Part shown: piece by piece, positions 27,124-33,539 of the stretch | Position numbering within the stretch: the first letter of the stretch is position 1 | How the letters are laid out: the number at the start of each line of letters is the position of its first letter | Assembly (NCBI GenBank): GCA_038106185.1 | Contig: JAYODE010000002.1 | Span: 166,448-230,447, forward strand | Length of the DNA stretch: 64,000 nt | Direction of reading: 5' to 3' | From: UBA4582 sp038106185 | GTDB lineage: Bacteria; Pseudomonadota; Gammaproteobacteria; Pseudomonadales; Azotimanducaceae | Made by a program: the position numbers and the translations under genes | Notes under the pieces: model-generated | Told to the model about the DNA's origin: nothing | Databases searched by the model: none | What the model saw: only the letters and a program-made list of their open reading frames with translations

Positions 27124-28272
27124 ATGGCCTGGAATGAGCCTGGTGGCGGCAATCAGGGAGACAAAGATCCTTGGGGAAAGCGGGATGATCAAGGTCCCCC
27201 TGACTTAGACGAAGCGTTTCGCAAATTACAGAGTAATCTCAGCGAAATGTTCGGCGGCAAAAAAAGTGGCGGAACTGGCGGCAGCGGTAGCGGCGCTCCA
27301 GCGTTCAGCAAGAATGTTCTGGGTCTCGCGTTCGTCGTGCTGTTGGCGATCTGGGGATTTGCAGGTATTTACACGATCGATGAGCAGGAGAGCGGTGTCG
27401 TACTGCGATTTGGCAAGGTTCAGGATGAGATTCTGAGTCCCGGTTTACACTGGAACCCGCCGCTGATCGATAAGGTATTGTCGACCAATGTTACGCGCGT
27501 GAGGTCCAGACCTCACGATTCCGAGATGTTGACGGAAGATGAGAATATCGTGATTGTGAAGATGTCGGTGCAGTATGTGGTCAGCGATGTGTTGCAATAC
27601 TTGCTGCGAGTGCGTGATCCCGATGAGAGCCTGTATCAGGCAACGGAAAGTGCGCTGCGGCATGAAGTGGGTAGTTCTTTAATGAACCAGGTTCTCACTG
27701 AGGGTCGAGCTGAATTGGGCGACAGGGTCAAGGTCCGTATTCAGGATTATATGAACCGCTACGGTACCGGTATCGAAGTCACTCAGGTCAATATCGACGA
27801 GACAGCGCCACCAGATGCCGTTCGTGCGGCGTTTGATGACGTGATTAAAGCCCGAGAAGATGAAGTGCGGGTCCGTAATGAAGCCAGTGCCTTCTCTAAC
27901 CAGGTGATTCCTGAGGCTCGAGGCGAAGCGCAACGTCTGATTGAGGAGTCGCTGGGCTATAAAGAACGTGTCATCGCGCAGGCACGGGGTGAAGCGGAAC
28001 GTTTTAACAAGCTCTATGCCGAATACAAGCTCGCTCCGGATGTAACTCGTGAACGAATCTACATTGATACGATTGAGTCGGTGATGGCTAACAGCACCAA
28101 GGTCATGGTGGATGTCGAGGGTGGAAACAACATGATGTACCTACCCCTCGACAAGATCATGGAGCGTCGCGGTAGTACTGGTGGCAATCCGGGCATGACC
28201 AATGAAAGCGGCAATAATCCGGTTGAGCGCGTCGATACTTCGCGCCGACCTAGCAGCAGGAGGGATCGATAA
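27124..28272 (+). CDS. hflK: FtsH protease regulator, HflK subunit
   Basis: HflK and HflC form a large membrane complex around FtsH and modulate its proteolysis. This 382-residue protein has a glycine-rich cytoplasmic N terminus (about 1-60), one membrane segment (about 64-84), an SPFH/prohibitin domain (LRFGKVQDEILSPGLHWNPP) and a long periplasmic coiled-coil region. ATG 27124 is preceded by GGAGAG. The stop overlaps the hflC ATG by one base (TAATG at 28270-28274), so the subunits are translationally coupled. Confidence 0.96.
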   Translation: MAWNEPGGGNQGDKDPWGKRDDQGPPDLDEAFRKLQSNLSEMFGGKKSGGTGGSGSGAPAFSKNVLGLAFVVLLAIWGFAGIYTIDEQESGVVLRFGKVQDEILSPGLHWNPPLIDKVLSTNVTRVRSRPHDSEMLTEDENIVIVKMSVQYVVSDVLQYLLRVRDPDESLYQATESALRHEVGSSLMNQVLTEGRAELGDRVKVRIQDYMNRYGTGIEVTQVNIDETAPPDAVRAAFDDVIKAREDEVRVRNEASAFSNQVIPEARGEAQRLIEESLGYKERVIAQARGEAERFNKLYAEYKLAPDVTRERIYIDTIESVMANSTKVMVDVEGGNNMMYLPLDKIMERRGSTGGNPGMTNESGNNPVERVDTSRRPSSRRDR

Positions 28273-29141
28273 TGCCCATTAAGATTGTTGTATTGGCGTT
28301 TGTATTGGCGGTTGGGGGGCTTCTTGGCGTCAATTCGCTCTTTATCGTCAGTGAATTAGAGCGAGCAGTTCTGCTTGAGTTTGGACGAGTCGTGCGTGCA
28401 GATATTGAGCCAGGCTTGCATCTTAAAAAGCCGTTCATTAATGAGGTGAGAAAATTTGACGCTCGCGTGTTGACGCTTGACGCCAACCCGGAACGATTTC
28501 TGACCTTGGAAAAGAAGGCTGTGATTGTTGATTCATTTGCAAAGTTCAGAGTCGATGATGCGCAGCGTTTCTACACGGCGACTTCCGGCGATGAACGGCG
28601 TGCTGAGGCGCTGTTGCGGCAGCGGATAAACAACGGACTACGAAATGAAATCAGTAAGCGTAGTTTGCATGAGGTTGTGTCTGGCGAACGTGATGAACTC
28701 ATGAATGTGCTGACCGCACGTCTGGACGAAGTGGCACGAGAAGAGTTGGGCGTCGAGGTCGTAGATGTTCGAGTCAAGCGAATCGATTTGCCGCCCGAAG
28801 TCAGCCAGTCGGTGTATGCGCGAATGAATACCGAGCGTGATATCGAAGCTCGCGAGCACCGCGCGCAAGGCCAGGAACTGGCCGCAGGTATTCGAGCGGA
28901 TGCGAGCAAGCAGCGAGAGGTGATTCTGGCAGAAGCATATGCGGATGCGGAGTCGATTCGTGGTGATGGAGATGCTGGATCGGCGGCCTTGTATGCAGAA
29001 GCATTCAGTCGTGACCTGGAGTTTTATAAATTTTATCGAAGCATGGCGGCTTATCAACGTACCTTCGCAGATAAGGGTGATGTATTACTGATTGATCCGA
29101 ACAGTGAGTTTTTCAAGTACCTGAAGAAAAGCAAAAACTAG
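28272..29141 (+). CDS. hflC: FtsH protease regulator, HflC subunit
   Basis: HflC is the partner of HflK. The 289-residue protein has an N-terminal signal-anchor (about 3-24), an SPFH domain (LEFGRVVRADIEPGLHLKKP) and a periplasmic coiled coil rich in E/R/A. It keeps the conserved RAQGQELAAGIRADA-type segment and ends near EFFKYLKKSKN. It is one residue shorter or longer than most relatives by eye. A clear intrinsic terminator follows, ending this transcript. Confidence 0.96.
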   Translation: MPIKIVVLAFVLAVGGLLGVNSLFIVSELERAVLLEFGRVVRADIEPGLHLKKPFINEVRKFDARVLTLDANPERFLTLEKKAVIVDSFAKFRVDDAQRFYTATSGDERRAEALLRQRINNGLRNEISKRSLHEVVSGERDELMNVLTARLDEVAREELGVEVVDVRVKRIDLPPEVSQSVYARMNTERDIEAREHRAQGQELAAGIRADASKQREVILAEAYADAESIRGDGDAGSAALYAEAFSRDLEFYKFYRSMAAYQRTFADKGDVLLIDPNSEFFKYLKKSKN

Positions 29142-29162
29142 CGCAAGGCGCTGGACATCAGC

Positions 29163-29190
29163 AACCGGGAAGACATTCCCGGTTTTTTTT
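29163..29190 (+). terminator. Rho-independent terminator after hflC
   Basis: AACCGGGA (29163-29170) pairs with TCCCGGTT (29177-29184) around a 6-nt loop, and a run of eight T (29183-29190) follows. Position is 22 bp past the hflC stop. Confidence 0.9.
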
Positions 29191-29237
29191 TGAACGTTCT
29201 GTGGCGCTCAGTTATGCCGTTTAGAGGGCAACCGAGT

Positions 29238-29423
29238 ATGTGGCATGATCTTGGCGTGGCGATTTGTCTGGTTTTAGTGATAGAGGGCGTTATGCCCTTT
29301 CTGTATCCTCAGCGCTGGAAGGAAATGGTCGCAGCACTCGCCAAGGTGGATGACCGAACCATGCGGCTGGCCGGGCTGGGCAGTATGGTAGTGGGTACGG
29401 CATTGCTGTACCTGATTAATTAG
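29238..29423 (+). CDS. DUF2065 family small membrane protein (YjeT-like)
   Basis: This is a 61-residue protein with two membrane segments (about 5-22 and 43-60) separated by a short basic loop with RWKEM. The family lies between hflC and hisZ/purA in many gammaproteobacteria, as here, and has no established function. ATG 29238 gives the usual start MWHDL; the longer frame from 29190 begins inside the hflC terminator T-run and is rejected. hisZ follows 19 bp downstream. Confidence 0.85.
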   Translation: MWHDLGVAICLVLVIEGVMPFLYPQRWKEMVAALAKVDDRTMRLAGLGSMVVGTALLYLIN

Positions 29424-29442
29424 ATTTTTGTAGAGGTGATGG

Positions 29443-30636
29443 ATGAACAGCAGCGACCGTTGGTTGTTACCTGACGGTATCGACGAGGTGCTGCCGCCAG
29501 AGGCGTTGAATCTTGAGCGCGTTCGGCGCCGGTTGCTCGATATCTTTGCGGTTTGGGGTTACGACTATGTGATTCCACCGATGGTAGAATTTTTGGAGTC
29601 ATTACTGACTGGCACGGGCAGTGATCTGGATCTCAAAACCTTTAAAGTGACCGACCAGATTTCTGGCCGAATGATGGGCATACGAGCAGATATCACCCCG
29701 CAGGTGGCACGAATTGATGCGCACAGTCAGAAGAAGCAAGGTGTGGCGCGGTTTTGCTACGCAGGGACTGTCTTACATACTCGGCCGACGAATATGCTTG
29801 CTTCACGAGCCCCACTGCATGTGGGTGCGGAGCTGTTCGGCGACTCGGGAAGTCGTGCTGATCTTGAGATTGTGAGTTTAATGATCGAGTCGCTCCATAG
29901 CCTGGGGATGGCGCCGATTCTACTGGAATTGGGTGATGTAGGTATTTTCAGGCTATTGGTGCAGCACCTCGAGATATCACCTGCTGTTGAGGAGCAACTT
30001 TTTGCGCTAATCCAGAAAAAGGCCATGGTTGAACTGGAGGCCTGTCTACAAGGTCTGGGGCTGGCGGTGAGTGACAAGCAATTGATACTTGAGCTGCCGG
30101 GGCTTTGCGGTAATGCGGAAGTACTGGTTAAGGCTGAGAAAGTCTTTGCTGATTATCCGCAGGTTCAGCAGCGATTAGCCAACCTGGCTGAGGTGGCCCG
30201 CGGCATTGAGTCCAGGTTTGGCGGAATGCAGGTCTATTATGATTTGAGTGAGCTTCGCGGCTATAACTATCATACTGGCATTGTCTTTGCGGCGTATCTG
30301 GGGAAGATTCGGAGTCGAGTCGCTCAAGGAGGGCGTTACGACAGTATTGGCCGACTATTTGGCCGAGACAGGGGCGCTACGGGGTTTGATGTGGATGTTA
30401 AGGCGTTGGCAAGATTTGCGACTACCACAGAAGTTCAGCGTCCCGTCGTCGTCGTAGACCCGGGTCTAGGGCTTGATGATCGGCGCCGATGGGAAAAAAT
30501 TCGAGAGTTACGTGAGGCGGGCTACATTGTCCTTGAGTCGGGCAAGGAGACGGAGCCCCACGACTTTATTTTGAACGACTATGACGGTGAGTGGCAGCTC
30601 ACTAAAACTTACCAGAAAGATCGACAGAGTAATTAA
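29443..30636 (+). CDS. hisZ: ATP phosphoribosyltransferase regulatory subunit
   Basis: HisZ is a catalytically inactive histidyl-tRNA synthetase paralogue that activates the short form of HisG in the first step of histidine synthesis. The 397-residue protein has the class II fold, with motif-2-like TPQVARIDAH and YYDLSELRGYNYHTGIVF, and no anticodon-binding domain. Its presence implies a short HisG elsewhere in the genome. It lies between DUF2065 and purA, its conserved place in Pseudomonas relatives, with 2 bp to purA. Confidence 0.94.
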   Translation: MNSSDRWLLPDGIDEVLPPEALNLERVRRRLLDIFAVWGYDYVIPPMVEFLESLLTGTGSDLDLKTFKVTDQISGRMMGIRADITPQVARIDAHSQKKQGVARFCYAGTVLHTRPTNMLASRAPLHVGAELFGDSGSRADLEIVSLMIESLHSLGMAPILLELGDVGIFRLLVQHLEISPAVEEQLFALIQKKAMVELEACLQGLGLAVSDKQLILELPGLCGNAEVLVKAEKVFADYPQVQQRLANLAEVARGIESRFGGMQVYYDLSELRGYNYHTGIVFAAYLGKIRSRVAQGGRYDSIGRLFGRDRGATGFDVDVKALARFATTTEVQRPVVVVDPGLGLDDRRRWEKIRELREAGYIVLESGKETEPHDFILNDYDGEWQLTKTYQKDRQSN

Positions 30637-30638
30637 GA

Positions 30639-31898
30639 ATGGGTAGTAATGTTGTAATTATAGGCACTCATTGGGGTGATGAGGGTAAAGGTAAGGTCGT
30701 TGATTTGCTGACTGAGCGAGCTGCTGCGGTGACTCGATTTCAGGGTGGTCACAACGCCGGACACACACTGGTCGTGAACGGTAAAAAGACGGTCCTACAT
30801 CTGATTCCCTCAGGAATACTCCACCCGCAGGTCCAGTGTCTCATTGGTAATGGCGTCGTGCTGTCTATTCCCGCGCTTTTCGAAGAAGTCAAAATGCTTG
30901 AAGACGCTGGCGTGAATGTGCGCGAGCGACTCATGGTGAGCCAGGGCTGCCCGCTGATATTACCCCATCATATTGCTCTGGATCAGATTCGTGAGACGGT
31001 TCGCGGAAACCAAAAAATTGGCACCACTGGTCGTGGAATCGGTCCAGCCTATGAAGACAAGGTGGCAAGACGAGGCTTGCGCGTCATTGATATGTACCAG
31101 CCAGAGCAGTTTAAAACGTCACTTGCAGAGATTATGGACTACCATAATTTTGTCCTGAAAAATTACTTCAATACCAAGACTGTGAGCCTTGAGGAGACGC
31201 TGGATGCCTCGCTGGCATGGGCTGAAGAACTGCGCCCCATGGTTGGCGACGTAGTCGCCAGGCTTGATCAGCTGCAACGTGACAATGCCAACGTTCTGTT
31301 TGAGGGCGCTCAGGGTTCTTTGTTGGATATCGATCAGGGTACCTATCCGTTTGTGACCTCATCAAACACCACGGCTGGCGCTATCGGCAGCGGCTGTGGC
31401 GTTGGCCCCATGGACCTCGACTACATACTCGGCATTACCAAGGCGTATACGACGCGAGTCGGCTCCGGTCCTTTTCCAACTGAGCTGTTTGATGAGGTGG
31501 GTGCTCAATTAGGTAAGCGCGGTAATGAGTTCGGTTCCACTACCGGTCGACCCCGACGTTGTGGCTGGTTTGATGCCTATGCCCTAAAGCGGTCCATTCA
31601 GGTGAACAGCCTGTCCGGCCTTTGTATCACCAAGCTGGATGTTCTGGACGGTCTCGAAACCTTGTCTTTGTGCACCAGTTATGATGAGACGGATCCGTTG
31701 AACCCGAAACCTGTGTATGAAGTCATGCCCGGCTGGCAGGAAAACAGTGCGGGTGTTCGTCAGGTCGAAGATTTGCCAGCCAATGCCAGGGCTTATCTGA
31801 AGCGTATCGAGGAAGTCTGCGGCATCCCTATCGACATCATTTCTACTGGCCCGGATCGTCGAGACACTATCGTTCTGCGCGATCTGTTTGTGGCGTAA
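30639..31898 (+). CDS. purA: Adenylosuccinate synthetase
   Basis: PurA condenses IMP and aspartate using GTP, the first committed step to AMP. The P-loop GDEGKGK is near the N terminus, with IGTTGRGIGPAYEDK and the Asp-binding loop GSTTGRPRRCGW. At 419 residues it is slightly shorter than E. coli (432) and close to Pseudomonas. It starts 2 bp after the hisZ stop and converges with the PhyH gene. Confidence 0.98.
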   Translation: MGSNVVIIGTHWGDEGKGKVVDLLTERAAAVTRFQGGHNAGHTLVVNGKKTVLHLIPSGILHPQVQCLIGNGVVLSIPALFEEVKMLEDAGVNVRERLMVSQGCPLILPHHIALDQIRETVRGNQKIGTTGRGIGPAYEDKVARRGLRVIDMYQPEQFKTSLAEIMDYHNFVLKNYFNTKTVSLEETLDASLAWAEELRPMVGDVVARLDQLQRDNANVLFEGAQGSLLDIDQGTYPFVTSSNTTAGAIGSGCGVGPMDLDYILGITKAYTTRVGSGPFPTELFDEVGAQLGKRGNEFGSTTGRPRRCGWFDAYALKRSIQVNSLSGLCITKLDVLDGLETLSLCTSYDETDPLNPKPVYEVMPGWQENSAGVRQVEDLPANARAYLKRIEEVCGIPIDIISTGPDRRDTIVLRDLFVA

Positions 31899-31950
31899 GC
31901 GCCAAACCGCAGATTCGGCGGGTACCATGATGGGGCGAGAGTGGCGAAAA

Positions 31951-32928
31951 CTATTGCTCGCCTCTTGGCATGGACTTACGCAGCAACGGATCAAAGCCTG
32001 AGGCAACCCACTCGCCTTGGGCAGTGTTCCAGTGCGAAAAAAATCGGCGCGTGCCGGGGTCGGAATGTAGCGCCAAGCGCTCTGGAAAGAGATTCCAGTT
32101 AGTCAAGGGCGGCGAGGGTGCGCGAACATACTTGTCGGTCGTGGGGAGTGCGCTGCGAAGCCAGCCGCCGCGTGCATAATACTGGTGCCAGGTTCGGCGT
32201 GATCTGACGCCGTCACCATCCAGCCTTGTGTGAAAGGTCGCCGTGTCATAGAGAATGCAGGTACCAGCGACACCGTAAAGTGGCACTTCCTGGTATTTTT
32301 CGCCCAATCCGGCGAACGCTGCCTTTAGAGTTTCATACCGATTGCTGCCAGGTACGACGCAAAAAGAGGGCGTGCCAGGTTCAACATCGGTGAGATAGTG
32401 GATAGCACAAAGCCAATCGCAGGGCATGTAGGGCTGGCGTACCAGGCGGTCAGCAAGCGCCTCGTCGTGATGAAAGTTCATGGTGCCCACCCCAGCGTTA
32501 GCGGGCGTCTCTCTGAAGTTGAATTCGCTGAAACGCACCTGCTCCTCGCCGCCAAGCAGAGTCGAGACTACGGGAAATGAGCGAGGATGGCGAATAAAAG
32601 GATCCAGTTCGGGATGGTCCAGCAAGGGTTGTGAGAAGATCAAGCCTTGATTGCGATGATGGGGCTTGCGTCTCGCGCCCAGCCCCCAGGCGTCAGCTTC
32701 GGTTTGCTGGGATTGGTTGAAAAATTGATTGAGGAAATCCAGCTCGCTGTGGCTCAGGCAGTCTTTCAGGACAACAAAGCCTTGCTCGGTGAAAAATTGA
32801 CAGGCGGCGTCATGATCGCTTTGCGGATCGAAACAAGGCGGAGGCAGTTCACTGATGCGGCCAAATCCCTGGGCTGCGTTGGCAACATCACCGGCCAGAT
32901 TTTCCTGTTGTTGGAGTTTGATCGACAT
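31951..32928 (-). CDS. Phytanoyl-CoA dioxygenase (PhyH) family protein
   Basis: The 325-residue protein resembles non-haem iron, 2-oxoglutarate-dependent PhyH-type dioxygenases. The N-terminal FTEQGFVVLKDCLS is the usual family opening. The iron triad is probably HHD in NFHHDEALAD plus the distal histidine in TATFHTRLDGDG. The arginines shortly after (RSRRTWHQYYARGG) would bind 2-oxoglutarate. The substrate cannot be inferred. It lies between purA and tRNA-Leu, where most syntenic genomes go straight to rnr, so it looks like an accessory insertion. No mobile element adjoins it. Confidence 0.8.
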   Translation of the reverse strand: MSIKLQQQENLAGDVANAAQGFGRISELPPPCFDPQSDHDAACQFFTEQGFVVLKDCLSHSELDFLNQFFNQSQQTEADAWGLGARRKPHHRNQGLIFSQPLLDHPELDPFIRHPRSFPVVSTLLGGEEQVRFSEFNFRETPANAGVGTMNFHHDEALADRLVRQPYMPCDWLCAIHYLTDVEPGTPSFCVVPGSNRYETLKAAFAGLGEKYQEVPLYGVAGTCILYDTATFHTRLDGDGVRSRRTWHQYYARGGWLRSALPTTDKYVRAPSPPLTNWNLFPERLALHSDPGTRRFFSHWNTAQGEWVASGFDPLLRKSMPRGEQ

Positions 32929-33220
32929 AGGTATTAGCCTCTAGCGGTTATATTGGCTGTCGCCTCGAACAAGTCGGGGATTAGGCAGCGGACCAGGCGA
33001 CAAGCCCAAGGTTACTCAGTATCATATCCTTCGAAACTGAACGTCAAGTCTATTGAGGTCGTGAGGCGGAGCAGATGCACCGCGCCTGAGGACGGCCAGG
33101 TTATTAGCCACAAGCCGGGAGAGTTTGTGACCTGAGAGGGCGCATCTGTAAGTCACCGGTCGAGCAGAGAGATCGAAAGGTCATGACCCAAGGCAGCAAG
33201 ACGAGTAGCGGACTGAATAA

Positions 33221-33300
33221 AGCTTAGGATGAGAAAAGCTTAGGTCTAGAAAAGCTTAGGTTCAGAAAAGCTTAGGTCTAGAAAAGCTTAGCTAGCGAAA
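33221..33300. repeat. 16-bp tandem array, five units, downstream of tRNA-Leu
   Basis: Five consecutive 16-bp units start at 33221, 33237, 33253, 33269 and 33285. Each begins AGCTTAG and ends GAAA, with variation only in the middle; units 2 and 4 are identical. Each junction recreates AAGCTT. No spacers separate the units, so this is not CRISPR. It lies about 95-175 nt past the 3' end of tRNA-Leu. Confidence 0.95.
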
Positions 33301-33320
33301 TTGCGGTTAAAAACCAGCGC

Positions 33321-33356
33321 TAAGAACGAGTCTAAGAACTAGTCTAAGAACGAGTC
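33321..33356. repeat. 12-bp tandem array, three units
   Basis: TAAGAACGAGTC (33321-33332), TAAGAACTAGTC (33333-33344) and TAAGAACGAGTC (33345-33356) repeat with exact 12-bp period and one mismatch. It lies 20 bp from the 16-bp array but has an unrelated unit. Confidence 0.95.
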
Positions 33357-33393
33357 AAAAAACGGGGTGAGGACCATAAGTCTTAAGGAAGTA

Positions 33394-33480
33394 TGGTGCC
33401 GAGGAGAGGACTTGAACCTCCACGCCCTTGCGAGCACTAGCACCTGAAGCTAGCGTGTCTACCAATTTCACCACCTCGGC
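33394..33480 (-). tRNA. tRNA-Leu (anticodon CAG)
   Basis: The complementary strand from 33480 to 33394 folds as an 87-nt type II tRNA. Acceptor GCCGAGG pairs with CCTCGGC. The D arm contains AATTGGTAGAC, the anticodon stem CTAGC/GCTAG encloses loop TTCAGGT with anticodon CAG, there is a long variable arm, and the T arm has GTTCAAGTC. The 3' CCA is encoded. It closely resembles E. coli tRNA-Leu(CAG). A strong promoter lies just upstream (33494-33522). Confidence 0.97.
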
Positions 33481-33493
33481 AATGAGGCGCGAA

Positions 33494-33522
33494 AGATTAC
33501 TAAGGCGTATCATTGCTGTCAA
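33494..33522 (-). promoter_or_regulatory. Sigma70 promoter of tRNA-Leu
   Basis: On the minus strand, TTGACA (33522-33517) and TAATCT (33499-33494) are separated by 17 bp, followed by a GCGCC-containing G/C-rich discriminator and then the tRNA 5' end 13 bp later. The discriminator type is typical of stringently controlled stable-RNA promoters. Confidence 0.85.
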
Positions 33523-33539
33523 TCATACTCTGGTATTGA

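Larger units (their letters stand above)
32929..33393. other. 465-bp intergenic region with two tandem arrays, no gene
   Basis: This gap between the PhyH gene and tRNA-Leu holds no convincing coding sequence. A 60-codon frame at 32953-33135 has no ribosome binding site or family resemblance. The part next to the tRNA carries a 16-bp array (33221-33300) and a 12-bp array (33321-33356). The stretch 32929-33220 shows no structure I can name. Confidence 0.7.

Noticed and set aside
29190..29237. Longer start for the DUF2065 protein
   Set aside because: It would start in the terminator T-run of hflC; ATG 29238 matches the family N terminus.
32953..33135. 60-codon frame in the PhyH-tRNA gap
   Set aside because: There is no ribosome binding site or recognisable family, and its composition looks random.
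33221..33356. CRISPR-like array near tRNA-Leu
   Set aside because: Units are contiguous with no spacers, 12-16 bp long, with no cas genes in the window.
31951..33480. Integrated element at tRNA-Leu
   Set aside because: There is no integrase, no duplicated tRNA 3' end seen in the gap, and no phage genes.
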